From positions 310,001 through 374,000 of the forward strand of contig NC_004432.1 in assembly GCF_000011225.1 (NCBI RefSeq): DNA of 64,000 nt, given 5' to 3'. Numbering within the stretch: the first letter of the stretch is position 1; each line of letters starts with the position of its first letter. A program made the translations under genes and the position numbers. The notes beneath the pieces were generated by a model. That model did not search any database. It was not told where the DNA came from and saw nothing but the letters and a program-made list of their open reading frames with translations. This stretch comes from Malacoplasma penetrans HF-2 (GTDB taxonomy: Bacteria; Bacillota_I; Bacilli_A; Mycoplasmatales; Mycoplasmoidaceae). Below are positions 12,077-25,000 of this stretch, in pieces.

Positions 12077-12090
12077 GTGATTTTAATCAC
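12077..12090. promoter_or_regulatory. operator-like palindrome upstream of A2
   Basis: GTGATTTTAATCAC is a perfect 6+2+6 palindrome about 48 bases before the A2 start. A3 has a degraded version (ATGATTTTAATTAC) at the same place, while the other copies do not keep it. Confidence 0.3.
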
Positions 12091-12138
12091 TAAGTTAACA
12101 AAATAAAATTAATTTGGTTTTAAAGGATGGTATTTATA

Positions 12139-15100
12139 ATGAATAAGCTATCTAAAAAAATATCTTTAATGATAACAAGTTCAATACTAAGTATTGCAAC
12201 AGGGATTTCTATTGCATTACCAATATCTAATCAAGCATTAACAAATTCTAGTATTACTAATATTTATAGTAAAAATCAGGCTACTCAAACCAGTCCTGTG
12301 ATTCCATCAGAAGTTAATGACCAAAATGCTAATATATCTACTAAAAATGGTCCTGTAACTTTTTTAGGAAATAAAATTACAGCTCTTGATTGATTTGGTA
12401 ATAAATTATGAGAAAAAGATTTTTCTACATTGGTTCCTGGAAGTCAAGGAGTGAATGGTCAAAGTTATAATGGAGCATGACCTCGTGCTTGATTTAATTG
12501 AGACTACAACAGAAATACAGATACAATTTGAGTTTTAGGATTTTGATCAGATAGCACTAAAACACAACCTCTTTTTGAAATAAAAGCTGCTGATGGATCA
12601 ATTACTAACACACATACAGTTAATTATAAAAATATCAGTGGATTAGAATCTGTAAATATTTCAAGTGCTTACCGTTTTGTTTCAGCTTTATCTTCTGGGA
12701 AGGTTATGATTTATGGTGGTGCAGGTAGCTCATATAATGGGAAAGCAATATTATATGATCCAAAAACTAAAACAGCTAGTCTCCTTAATGGTAATTCATC
12801 CAGTACAGAGATCCTTCCTATGGGTGATGCAAGTCATGGAAGTAATTACAAATGATATTTTTTTAATTTAATTCCAGTTGCAGCAAATAGAAACATAGTT
12901 GAAGTAGTCACTTTTGCAAATAAAGAAACTTCAAACGATGAAGGTTCAGCATATGCAAACTATCATGTATATTTTTTACTTGTTGATGACCAATTAAATA
13001 TGGTTTTTAATAGTAGTTCAAGTTCAGGAAGTCAATGAGCAAAACCAGTAAAAGTAGCTGATGGACTACAAGGATATAGAAATTCAAAAATTACTCCACA
13101 ACGTGATTATTATTCATTATTAGATGGAAGAGTTGTAACAGTGGTTTACAATACTGCAATTATTATTGATGGTAAAAGTGATAATGTCCAAGTTGGTGTG
13201 TACCCTACATCTCAAAGTAAATGAATAAAGTCATGAGCTTTTGATTCAAATCAAAACCTATATTTTAAATTCAAAAATGAAGATGTTATTTATAAAGTTT
13301 CAGGATCATCATGACAAACTATAAACAATACAAATACAAATGTTTCACCATATGTTTATTTAGATTTAAAAGGTATTAGTGCAGCAAGTGCATATGCCCA
13401 AGATTTAATTATTTATAATGTGTATGGTTATACAGGTCAATTGATGATGATTAATTCAGTTTACAATGAAAGAGTTGATACTAAAAACTCTGGAATAACA
13501 ACTGAAAATAATGATAAAAATTATGGGTTAGCTTTAGCTGTTACACAAAATGACAAGTTACAAGATAAAGGTGACTATAAAGGTTTTTTAAATGGACCTA
13601 ACACTTTCCAACAAGCATCTGATTTTGAGTTAAGTAATTCAGCAAAAACATCTAAAATTCCAAGTGAAATTACTAAAGATGACATAGAAGCATCTAATGG
13701 TTTTTTAAGAAATTCAAGTGACTTCACTATTAAAGAAATGGATGATTCAACTGGGAATATAAAGATTGAATGCAAGCTATATCAAATACCATGATTTACA
13801 GACAAATTACCAGATGGAATTTCTCCTAAAGTTATTAGTAAAACATATACTACAGATAAAAAGATTATTGATAAAACATCTTGAAAAACTCTTACTACTT
13901 CAACTGATTATGATTTCTTAAATATGAAGCCCTCTACTATTAAAAAAGAAGATGTTGAAAATTTAGATCCTTTCCAAGTTTCATTTCAATCTCAAACAAT
14001 AGTAGATAAAGATGGAAAACAACTATTCCCTAAAAAGATATATGATGTTAAATCTCATGATGACAACCAAGGTAAAGTTACTGTATCAATTAATTATCAA
14101 TATATCCCAATGAGTGAAACTTATACTAGCTCAACAACTCCTAAAACATATTCTGCAGAAAAAGAATATACAGTATTTAAGAGTTCAGACCCTTCATCAT
14201 TTAAATTTATGGGACAAACAGGAACTGAAGCAACAATAGATATTCAAAAAGTTTCAGAACTTAAAAACTTATTAAGTGCAAATACATTACCATCTTCATT
14301 TAATTCATTAAATAGTTCTACAGATAAAACTAATTCTGCATTCTTACAATTTATAAATACTAATACTAGTAAAGGTTATCCAATTTCTAAAATGAAGTTT
14401 ACTGTAACTGCAAATGATACAGAGGGTTCATTATCTATTAAAGCTGAAATGCCTAGTACTTATTCACCAATAGGCCAAACTCAAACTTTTAATATTAAAT
14501 ATACAAACTTAAATAAGATTACAAGTTATAAATTTGGTTTCAAAGATGTTACTACAATTGGAACTCAAAATATTAATACTATCCTTCCTTCTGCTGTAAC
14601 AGATGGTGATATTATAAATAACTTCATTTCTTATACTGGTTTTAGTTCAAATGACTTTTCAATTACAAAAACTGTAGATGATGAAAAAGGAACATTAACA
14701 GTAGCTGTTAACCTTGATAAAAAATATGCTCAAGCAATTGGAACTGGTAACTACGGATTTACAAATTATAGTGCTACTAAAACATTTAGTGGATTTATGA
14801 CAAAAGACCAATACAACCAAAGATTTAATGTTGATTTTGTAAGTGATTCAGATAATTCATTACTACAACTAAAACAAATGCAAGTTTCAAAAATTTATGA
14901 AAGCTTTTTTGGAAGTAAGCCAACTGATTTAACTGTTGATGGTCAAAAATATACTAACTTAAAAGATCTGATTGAAAAACTACTAATAAAAAACAAAGGT
15001 ACTTCAATTCCTGATAGTTGAGCATCTAATAGTTCTATAACAGCATCAATGCATTATGATAATGCACAAGGTACAATTAGTTTCTATGTAAAAATAGATA

Positions 15101-15501
15101 AGTTATTAGTGGATGGTTCTAACAGTGATTTAAACTTAGTTGTAAACTATACTGGATTTGTAAAAGGTAATGTAGACAGTACTGATGATAACTTATCATT
15201 TGTAGCAGACAATATGTTAGAAAGTTATCTAGTAAGTAATGGTGATACAACTGCAGATAATTTTAAAAACTTCACACCTGATTCTTTTGCTAAATGATTA
15301 CAAGAAAATGATAATCAAAAAGCATTAAAACTTATCTCATATAAGAGTGGTGAATATGTAACATTACTGCAAGATAAGACTAAATATAATTTATCTGTTA
15401 TTCCAAATGAAACTCAAAGAACAGTTTCAATATACATTTACTTTAAAGATGTTACTAATCCTAAATCACTGAAAGAATATTCAGTAACTTATACTATTTA
15501 A
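12139..15501 (+). CDS. large surface protein paralog A2, 1120 aa
   Basis: Same architecture as A1. The start at 12139 has AAAGGATGG 8-14 bases upstream; the same AGGATGGTATTTAT leader is found at A3 and A5, which supports this start over the in-frame ATG at 12127. The propeller-like part has the common PRAWFNWDYNRNTDTIWVLG signature. Late modules carry the KIDKLLVDGSNSDLNLV variant, shared with A4, A5 and A6 but not with its neighbours A1 and A3. The protein ends with the family tail EYSVTYTI. A conserved upstream box and an AATAAAAT -10-like sequence (about 12108-12115) precede it. Function is unknown; an adhesin or receptor role is inferred from the domain types. Confidence 0.82.
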
Positions 15502-15532
15502 CACTTAAAGTTTTAATTTAAAAAAATAACAA

Positions 15533-15578
15533 AATAATCTCTCCATTAGTAAATATAGTGTAGAGATTATTTTTATTA
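15533..15578 (+). terminator. intrinsic terminator after A2
   Basis: AATAATCTCT pairs perfectly with AGAGATTATT across an 19-base loop and is followed by T-rich sequence. It ends just before the convergent gene's stop at 15592. Confidence 0.65.
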
Positions 15579-15591
15579 CATTTATAAGGAA

Positions 15592-16920
15592 TTAAAGAAT
15601 TTTTCAATAACCTGTATTTTTATTTCTAACTCATTTTATTTTTCCATTTGAACTTAAAGAAGATGTTACTCTTTGAATTGTTCTTGGAGATTTATTTAAT
15701 ATTTTAGACATTTCTTCTTTTGTAATCATGTCATAGTTCATTATTAGTTTTAAGACTTCTTTTTCTAAACTATTTGAATTGTCTTTTTGAATTTTTTCAA
15801 CTTCTTCATTTTTTAGTTTGTTTCTAAAAAAAGTAAAATAAAATCCATATGCTGTTTTTTCACTTTTTCATGATACATTAGCCTCTTTACAAAGTTGATC
15901 CATTCTTCTAAAACCTGTTCCAGATTTTTCTACATCTTTACAATGGTACAATATATCTAAAATTAATGGGTTCCTTTTTATGGAAGAGATATTTCTTTCA
16001 ACAAAATCACTAGGGTTTAAATCTTCAGGGAATGTACCTGGATTAAAAATAGTAACCATGTTTGGGTGAATGTTTATTTCTATTTCTGGTGTTGGGTTAT
16101 ATAAAGCATGAGCAAATGCATTAACAACAATTTCTCTAATTGCTTTCTGAGGTATTTCAGGAGTTTCAATTCTTTTTCTCTCAATCTTTATGTCTCAATT
16201 AATGTGTTGCAATATAAAAGAAACAGCAGTGTTAATTAGGTTGTAGATATTATCTTTAATTGAGTCCAAATATGTAAATGTTAATTTAACATCTGTAGCA
16301 AATGCAGCCATTTTTAAACCAATATTTGCATTTTTACCAAATATAGCAAAAGCAGCATTATTAAGTTTATTATTTTTATAAATTTCTAAAACTGATAATA
16401 ATTCTTCTTTGTTGTAGTTTGGCATTTCAAGTCTTCCACATGATATTGCCTCACTATAATATTTTTTTAAGGTTTTATCATCAATTTCATCCAAAGTTTT
16501 GTTGTTAATCTCTTTTTCTCAAGGGTAAGAATAATCAGAATCTAAAAATAACTTTTTTAGTTCCTCTCTTGTCATGTGTCTATTTTGTGTACCTACTCTA
16601 ACTAAGAATTTACCAAATGCAGAATATGGTTTGTTTTTTCCAGAAAAACTTACTTTTATTATTGATTTTCCTTCTATGCTTATTTCAGTAATTGTAGGAA
16701 TAATACGAGGTTCTATGTCTCTTAAAATAGAATCTGAGATTTTTTTAATAGTTGAATCTGTAACTATTTGACCCTTAGGTTCCCCATTATCATAAACACC
16801 AAAATAAATTTCTCCATAATCATGTTTATTTAAAATTGAAGCAATAGATTCAATTGCACTATGTAATTCACTAGTTGATTCTTTAAATTCTAAAACTTCA
16901 CTTTCTTTTCCTAAATTCAT
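15592..16920 (-). CDS. AlbA_2 (Schlafen-AlbA) domain putative transcriptional regulator, 442 aa
   Basis: The N-terminal ~130 residues have the AlbA_2 pattern: ESEVLEFKES at the start, then GEIYFGVYDNGEPKG and HMTREEL. The middle carries RIETPEIPQKAIREIVVNAFAHALY followed by HPNMVTIFNPGTFPE and EKSGTGFRRMDQL. This is the ATPase-fold (HATPase_c_4) region typical of these putative helix-turn-helix/ATP-binding proteins. The C-terminus reads as a winged-helix or HTH (TKEEMSKILNKSPRTIQRVTSSL). In the family such proteins are poorly characterised regulators, often accessory. It runs against the array between A2 and A3 and is probably an insertion. It has its own TATAAT box and GAGGT SD. It is intact, with four TGA Trp codons. 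Confidence 0.8.
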
Positions 16921-16937
16921 GCTTTTACCTCAAACTT

Positions 16938-16943
16938 ATTATA
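16938..16943 (-). promoter_or_regulatory. -10 box of the AlbA_2 gene
   Basis: TATAAT on the minus strand lies about 17 bases upstream of the start at 16920, with GAGGT (16927-16931) as ribosome binding site. The start of transcription would be very near the SD. Confidence 0.55.
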
Positions 16944-16950
16944 ACTCTTT

Positions 16951-16986
16951 GTCTCCCCACTTGTCTCCCCACTTGTCTCCCCACTT
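16951..16986. repeat. three tandem 12-bp repeats in the AlbA_2 promoter region
   Basis: GTCTCCCCACTT is present three times, head to tail and identical. It is GC-rich against its surroundings. It spans the -35 region of the divergently read AlbA_2 gene, next to the -10 box. Confidence 0.95.
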
Positions 16987-17127
16987 TCTAAATTGGTGTG
17001 ATGAGAACAATGAGAAACTAATGACTAAGATTTTTAATATTTTTATTAAATATTAATAGCTTTGTTATTTTTGTTTTTCTTAGTGATTTAGTTTTTATTT
17101 ATTTTCTTGATTTAACCTATTTATAAA
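16987..17127. other. intergenic sequence between AlbA_2 gene and A3 leader
   Basis: The rest of the 321-bp gap 16921-17241 is plain AT-rich sequence. No gene or hairpin of note was seen. Confidence 0.5.
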
Positions 17128-17162
17128 AAATATTTTTATTAGTTAGTAGTTGCATTACTTTT
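17128..17162 (+). promoter_or_regulatory. conserved upstream box of A3
   Basis: AAATATTTTTATTAGTTA then GTAGTTGCATTACTTT, the same element as before A2, A4 and A6, ending about 79 bases before the start codon. Confidence 0.6.
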
Positions 17163-17241
17163 TTAGTTTTTATGGACCAGATGATTTTAATTACTAATTC
17201 AACCCAATAAAATTAACTTGGTTTATAAGGATGGTATTTAT

Positions 17242-20200
17242 ATGAAAAAACTGTCTAAAAAAATATCTTTAGTAATTACCAGTTCAATTTTAAGTATTGC
17301 AACTGGAATATCCATTGCTTTACCTATATCCAATTCAGCATTATTAAATTCTAGTATTACAAATATTACTAGTAAGAATCAAGCTACAGAAAGTAGTCCT
17401 GTAATCCCTTCTGAAGTTAATGATCAAAATGCTAATATTTCAACAAAGAATGGACCTGTAACTTTTTTAGGAAATAAAATCACTGCTCTTGATTGGTTTG
17501 GTAATAAATTGTGAGATATTGATTTTACTACATTAATACCTGATCAAAATGGCAACAAAAATGAAGGACAACAAAGTCAATCTTTAACTTATAGTGGGCC
17601 TTGATCTAGGGCTTGATTTAACTGAGACTATAATAGAAATACAGATTTAATATGGATTTTGGGTTATTGATCTAATAATAAAAAAACTCAACCACTGTTG
17701 GGTATTCAAGCTTCTAATGGTCAAGTAAAACATACTTATAATTTAAGTTATGATGGTGTTTTAAATAATGTTGGAACAGGTACAGCTTATCGTTTTGTTT
17801 CTGCTTTAAGTTCGGGAAAAGTTATGGTTTATGGTGGTGCAGGAAGCCCTTATGATGCAAAAGGAATTTTATATGATCCAGATAGTAATAGCACTTCTGT
17901 AATTTCAGGAGATTCTGCAAAAAATGAAATTCTACCAACTAATGATGAAACATATGGTAAAAAATATAGATGATATTTCTTTAATTTAATACCTATTGGA
18001 AACAACAAGAACTTAGTAGAGGTTTTACCATTTTCAAGAGATGAATCAGTAGATGATGGTGGTTTTCCAAATGCTAATTACAATGTTTATTTCTTACTTG
18101 TAGATGACAAGTTAAATATGATTCATAAAGAAGGCACATGATCAAAATTAGTTAAAGTTGCAGATGGTATGCAAAACTATAGAAATACTAAAATTACTCC
18201 TCAACGTGATTATTACACTATGTTAGATGGTAAAGTAGTAACTGTTGTTTACAATACTGCAATTGTTATTGATGGAAAGAATGATAACATTCAGTTTGGT
18301 GTTTATCCAATGTCTGAAAAGAAATGAATAAAATCATGAGCATTTGATTCAAACCAAAATTTATACTTTAAATTTAAGGATGAATCAAAAGTCTATAAAG
18401 TTTCAGGTTCTGTTTGACAAACACTAAACAATAGTACAACTAATAGCAATGTTCCTTTAGATTTATATTTAGATTTAGCTGGAATTCAAGATATTAAGAG
18501 TTATGCTAATGACCTAATTATGTATAACGTTTATGGTTATACTGGACAATTAATGATGATCAATTCTAAATATAATGCAAAGGTTGATACTACTAACTCA
18601 ACTATAACAGTTGATACCAATGATCAGAAATATGGTTTAGCTATAGCTGTAAATCAAAACTCTTCTAATCAAACAAAAGGTGATTATAAGGGTATGCTTA
18701 ATGGGGATAACAGTTTTCAAAAAACTTCAAATTTTGAATTAAGTGCATCAGCTAAAAGTTCAAAAATCCCTAGTGAAATCACAAAAGAAGATATTGTTGC
18801 ATCTAATGGATTTTTAAAAAATCCAAGTGACTTCACAATAAAAGAAATGGATGACAAAACTGGTACTATAAAAATTGAATGTAAATTATATCAGGTTCCA
18901 TGATTTACAGATAAACTCCCAGATGATATATCTCCTAAAATAATTGAACATGAATATAAAACAGATAAAACCATCAGTGACAAAACATCTTGAAAGAATC
19001 TTACAACATCAACTGATTATGACTTCTTAAATATGAAACCAACCACTATTCAAAAAGGGGATGTTGAAAATTTAGATCCTTTCCAAGTTTCATTTCAATC
19101 TCAAACAATTGTTGATAAAAACGGGAATACTTTATACCCTAAAAAAACATATGATGTAAAAGATAAAGATGATGCTAAAGGTACAGTTAAAGTAACTGTA
19201 AAATATGAATATATTCCAATGGGGATAACTTATAAAGATAGCACTTCTGTTAGAAGTTATGATGCAGAAACTACTTATAATGTATTTAAAAGTTCTACTA
19301 CTCCTGCATTTAAATTCATGGGTCAAACTAATTCTGAACCATCAATAAATATTCAAAATGTTTCAGAACTTAAAAATCTGCTAAGTGCAAATACTTTACC
19401 ATCTTCATTTTTAAGTTTAAATTCATCATCTGATAAAACAAATTCAGGATTCTTACAATTTGTTAATACAAACACTAGTAAAGGTTATCCAATCTCTAAA
19501 ATGAACTTTACAGTAACTGCAGATGATAGACAAGGATCATTATCTATAAAAGGTGTTATGCCAAACACTTATTCTCCAACAGGAAATCAAGAAACATTTA
19601 GTATTACTTATACTAATTTAAACAAAGCATCAAATTATAAATTTGATTTTAAAACTGTTTCATCTATTGGTAATCAAAGTATCAAATCTATTCTTCCTTC
19701 AGCAATTACAGATGGAGATATTATTAATAACTTTATAAGTTATACAGGATTTAATTCAAATGATTTTTCAATTACTAAAACAGTAAATGATGAAACTGGT
19801 GAATTAACAGTAGCAATTAATTTAGATAAAAAATATGCTAGTGAAATTGGTGATGGTAGCTATGGTTTTAAAAATTATAGTGCTACAAAAACATTTACTG
19901 GATTTATGACTAAAGATGAATATAATAAGAGATTTGATGTTCAATTTGTAAAAGATGATGATAGTAAATTAATACAATTAAAACAAATGCAAGTTTCAAA
20001 GATATATGATAGTTTTAGTGGTACTAATACAACTCCATTAACAGTGGGTAATAAAACTTATAATACATTAAAAGATTTAATTAAAGAGCTATTAGTAGAA
20101 AGTATTGGAACAGCAATCCCAACTTCTTGAAATGATGCTACAATCACTGCAGAAATGCATGCTGATAATTCCCAAGGTACAATAAGCTTTTATGTAAAAA

Positions 20201-20610
20201 TACCAAAAGAAAAAATTACTGGTGCTAATAGTGATATCAACTTAGTTGCCAACTATACAGGATTTGTTAAAGGTAATGCCGTACAAACTGGAGATAACTT
20301 ATCATTTGTAGCAGACAATATGTTAAAAAGTTATTTATTAAGTAATGGAGATATAAGTTCTGAAGAAGAGTTTAATAAATTTACTCCTGATACTTTTGCT
20401 AAATGATTAACTGATAACAATAATGAAAAGGCATTAAAACTTATTTCTTATAAAAGTGGTCAGTATGAAGATTTATTAAAAGATTCTACTAAATACAGCT
20501 TAACAGTTCTATCAAACCCTACACAAAGAAAAGTAGATATATTTGTTCGTTTCAATGGTGTTACAAACAATCAATCATTAACTGAATACTCAGTAACTTA
20601 TACTATTTAA
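17242..20610 (+). CDS. large surface protein paralog A3, 1122 aa
   Basis: Family member with the constant EVNDQNANIST block, propeller-like half and repeat half. The start at 17242 has AAGGATGG 7 bases upstream; the in-frame ATG at 17218 would lie upstream of that SD. Its late module is the KIPKEKITGANSDINLV type, closest to A1. The preceding 2 kb is closest to A2, so different parts of the gene have different nearest relatives. It uses TGG at two Trp positions (about 17494 and 17653), while neighbours mostly use TGA. It ends at TAA 20608-20610 with EYSVTYTI. Confidence 0.82.
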
Positions 20611-20622
20611 TAAATTAATAAA

Positions 20623-20660
20623 AATATTGGATTAATTTTAAAACTAATCCAATATTTTTT
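20623..20660. terminator. bidirectional terminator between A3 and the acetyltransferase pair
   Basis: A perfect 12-bp stem AATATTGGATTA / TAATCCAATATT, with T6 on the plus strand and an A run giving U's on the minus strand. It serves the convergent genes on both sides. Confidence 0.8.
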
Positions 20661-20664
20661 AACT

Positions 20665-21237
20665 TTACTTTAATCAAACAAAGTTGTTTTTAATTAATTT
20701 CTTTTTTATTTTATAAAATATAGGTTTTTTCAGAATGTATTCATTAGTGAATTTTTCACCAATTGGAAAATTACATTTATCTCTATTAAAGTATTTAAAT
20801 CCAGATTTTTCAATAACTTTTTTACTTGCTGTATTTTCATCAAAGTGGCTTACTAATATTTTATTAAAACCAGAATTGGTAAAAATAAAATCAATTATGT
20901 GTTTAGTAACTTCAGTCATTATTCCAAGATTTCAATAATCTTTTGATAGTGCATATCCGATCTTAACTGTTTTATATGAAGGTGTTTCAATACCAAAACT
21001 ACCAATTACTTTGTTGTTTTCTTTTCACACTAGTGCATAAAAATTTCCACCACTAATTAAGATCTTTAATATTGTTTCAGTTTCTTCAATGTTTTTATGG
21101 TGCTTTCATCCTGCACGTTCACCTACTCCTTCAACTTTTGCATATTCATAAAAATCATTTTTATCTTCTAAAGTAAAAGATCTTATGATTATCCTATTTG
21201 TTTCTAATTGGGTTTTGATAATATTTTTGTTTTTCAT
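20665..21237 (-). CDS. GNAT-family (RimJ/RimL-like) N-acetyltransferase, 190 aa
   Basis: The protein starts near ETNRIIIRSF, the usual opening of RimJ/RimL-type GNATs, followed by EYAKVEGVGERAGWKHHK. It then has NNKVIGSFGIE, IGYALSKDYWNLGIMTEV (acetyl-CoA binding region) and NTASKKVIEKSGFK. Such enzymes acetylate protein N-termini or small molecules; the substrate cannot be told here. It lies 6 bases downstream of a similar gene in the same direction, so the two are a tandem duplication in one operon. Internal Trp codons are TGA. Confidence 0.85.
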
Positions 21238-21243
21238 ATTAAT

Positions 21244-21825
21244 TTACTTTAATCACTCAAACTGAGATGGATTTTCCTTCTTTTTATTTTCATAGTCATT
21301 TGGTTTTTCTAATATGTAATCTATTAATACCACATTACCAATTTCAAATGCATTAGGTGGACTATTATATTTTTTATAAAATTTGAAACCACATTTTTCA
21401 ACAACTCTTTTACTTGCCAAATTTGATTCAAAATGCCCCATATAAATTTGTTGATGATCTGTGTTTGTAAAAATATAATCAATTAGCTCTTTTACTATTT
21501 CGGTAGCTAAACCTTTATTTCAATAATCTTTGTTAAGTACAAAACCAATCATTAATTTATCATTTTCATATTTATTAAAGATGCCAAGTTCACCAATAAC
21601 TTTATTATTTTCTTTATATACAATTGCATAGTCTTGTTTGCTATTAATCATCTTTATTAATATCTTTTTAGAATATTCAATATCTTTGTGGTGAAATCAG
21701 CCAGCACTTTCACCAACTCCTTCAACTTTGGCAAATTCATAAAAATCATTTAAGTCCTCTATTTTTAAAGGTCTTAAATATAGTCTTTTGGTTTCAATAA
21801 TATTTTTAATTAAATGATTGTTCAT
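21244..21825 (-). CDS. GNAT-family (RimJ/RimL-like) N-acetyltransferase, 193 aa
   Basis: First gene of the pair, starting at ATG 21825 (MNNHLIKNII). It shares with its neighbour ETKRLYLRPLKIEDLNDFYE, KVEGVGESAGWFHHKDIE, NNKVIGELGIF, DYWNKGLATEIVKEL and NLASKRVVEKCGFK, so the whole GNAT fold is present. Both genes end with the same residues (WLK). The pair runs against the surface-protein array between A3 and A4. Substrate unknown. Confidence 0.85.
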
Positions 21826-21958
21826 GCTATCAATTTTTATAAGTTGCTAATTTGCTTTTATTAAATTTTATTTAAATCTTTTTTGATTTATCTTTTTCAA
21901 TAATTTTTAATCATAATTTATTTATTTGTATTTATCTTGATACTAGAATAATTAACCA

Positions 21959-21992
21959 AAATATTTTTATTGGTTAATAGTTGCAGTACTTT
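21959..21992 (+). promoter_or_regulatory. conserved upstream box of A4
   Basis: AAATATTTTTATTGGTTA then ATAGTTGCAGTACTTT, ending 81 bases before the A4 start, the same distance as in A2. Confidence 0.6.
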
Positions 21993-22073
21993 ATGTTTGT
22001 TTAAAGGTGTGGTTATTTTAATTTATTATTGCTCCCCATACAATAAGTTAAAGTTTAAGGGCGGAATTTATAA

Positions 22074-25000
22074 ATGAATAACACATCTAAAAAAATATCT
22101 TTGGCAATAACTAGTTCTATTTTAAGTGTAGCAACAGGTTTATCTATTGCTATACCAATTGCAGGTAATACAGCGAAAGATACATCTATTGCTAATGTTT
22201 CTTCTGTTAATCAAGCTACTGAAAGTAGCCCAATAATTGCATCAGAAGTTAATGACCAAAATGCTAATTTATCTACATCTAATGGACCTATTACATTTTT
22301 AGGTGACAAAATTACTGCTCTTGATTGATTTGGTAATAAATTATGAGAAATTGATTTTTCAAAATTAGTTGAAGGGTCCAATGGACAAATAGGAGGGGGT
22401 AGCAGCAATTTCACTGGAGCATGAAAACGTACATGATGAAATTGAGATTATAATAGAGCAACAGATACAATATGAGTTATTGGGTATTGATCTAACACCA
22501 CAAAAAAACAGCCATTATTTGAAATAAAAGCTTCTAATGGAGAAATACTTAATAAGCATGAAATTGATTATAGTAAGTTTGGATCAGATTTCCCTAATCC
22601 TAATATTGGTACAGTTTATCGTTTCATTACATCATTATCTTCTGGCAAGGTGATGATTTATGGTGGTGCAGGTAACTCATATGATGCAAAAGGTGTTTTA
22701 TATGATCCAAAAAATAAAACTGCAACATTAATAAAGGGTGATTCAGCTAGCACTGAGATTTTACCTATGAATAATACTTCATATGGGACTAAATATAAAT
22801 GATATTTCTTTAATTTAATTCCAATTGCAACAAATAGAAATATTGTAGAAGTTGTTAATTTTGTGGATGAAGGTTCAATAACAGGGGACAATGGTGCAGG
22901 TAAAGCTAACTATAATATTTACTTTTTATTGGTTGATGACAACTTGAATATGATTCATAAAAAAGATTCTAGTAGCCCTTGAGCTAAGCATGTTCAAGTA
23001 GCTAGTGGAATGCAAGGTTTTAGAAATTCTAAAATTACACCCCAACGTGATTACTATTCTTTATTAGATGGGAAAGTGGTTACCGTGGTTTACAATACTG
23101 CAATTATTATTGATGGTAAGAGTAATGATACTAAAATTGGTACTTTCCCAATGACTGATTCAAAATGAATCAAATCATGGGCTTTTGACTCTAATCAAAA
23201 CTTATACTTTAAATTTAAAGGTGAAAAGATTGTTTATAAAGTTTCAGGGTCTGCTTGGGATAATTTGGGAAGTAATTTAGGTAATAAAACTATTTCACCA
23301 GATAGATATTTAGATTTAGGTGGTGTAACTGCTATTAAAGATTATGCAGATAATATGACCATTTATAATGTGTATGGTTTTACTGGTCAGTTAATGATGA
23401 TTAACTCTAAGTATAATGAAAATGTTGATACTAATAATTCATCATTAAGTGAAACAAATACAGGCAATTATGGTTTGGCAATTGCTGTTAACCAAAATAG
23501 CACTAATCAAAATGTTGGTGACTATAAAGGGATATTAAATGGACCAGATAGTATACAAAAAGCTTCAGATTTTAATCTAAGTGATTCAGCAAGAACATCA
23601 AAAATTCCAAGTGAAATTACAAAAGATGACATTGTAACAACAAATGGATTTTTAAAAAATTCTACTGACTTTAAAATAGTTTCTATGGATGACACAAAAG
23701 GAAGTATAGAAATAGAAACTAATTTATATCAAATCCCTTGATTTGCTACTAGATTACCAGATAACATTTCTCCTAAAACAGTTAGAAAAACTTATACAAC
23801 TGATAATAAAATACAAAATAAAACTTCATGAAAAACACTATCAAACACTACTGATTATGATTTTGTAAATATGAAACCAACTACTATTCAAAGAGAAGAT
23901 GTTGAAAACTTAGATCCTTTTCAAGTTTCATTCCAATCTCAAATTATTACAAATGCAAATGGCGCCCAACTTTATCCTAAAAAAACTTATAGTGTTTCAG
24001 AACAAAATGATTCTGCAGGAACAGTAAAAGTAACAGTTAAGTATGAATATATTCCTATGGGAATAACTTATACTGGCAACAATAGTTCTCAAATAAAATC
24101 TTATGAAACTAATACAACTTACAATGTGTTTAACAGTACTACAACTACTCCTGCATTCCACTTTGCTGGACAAAGAACTAGTGAAGCATCAGTTGATATA
24201 AGACAAGTATCAGAACTTAAAAATTTATTAAGTGCTAATACTTTACCATCTTCATTTAGCAATCTAAATACTTCAACAGATAAAACAAATTCAGGATTCT
24301 TACAATTTATAAATACAAACACTAGTAAAGGTTATCCAATTTCTAAGATGACATTTAAAGTTACAGCAAATGATTCTGCTGGTACTTTAAAAATAGAAGC
24401 AACAATGCCAAGTTCTAATTCACCAACTGGAAATCAACAATCATTCAATGTAACTTATACTAATTTAAATAAATCAACAAATTATAAATTTGGATTTAAA
24501 ACGGTAAATACAATTGGTGGACAAAACATTAAATCCATTCTTCCATCTGCTGTAACTGATGGAGATATTATCAATAACTTTATAGAATATACTGGATTTA
24601 GTTCAAATGATTTTTCAATTGCTAAAACTATAGATGATGAAAAGGGAACATTAACAGTAGCAATAAACTTAGATAAAGACTATGCACAAGCTATTGGGAA
24701 TGGTTCATTAGGATTTAAAAATTATAGTGCAACTAGAGTGTTTAGTGGTTTTATGACAAGAGATGAATATAACCAAAGATTTGATGTTCAATTTGTAAAA
24801 GATAGTAGTTCACAATTACTTCAATTAAAACAACTTCAAGTTTCTGAAATATTCTCTAGTTTAACTGGAACTAGTCCTAAAGGACTAACTGTAGAAAATA
24901 CAAATTATAAAAATCTAAATGATTTAATTGATAAACTATTGATTGAAAGTAGAGGAAGTTCAATTCCTACTGCTAATTCATGATCTAATAATACAAAAAT

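Noticed and set aside
16921-17000. GC-rich repeats as a CRISPR array or tRNA remnant
   Set aside because: Repeats are direct, 12 bp, without spacers, and no cloverleaf can be drawn.
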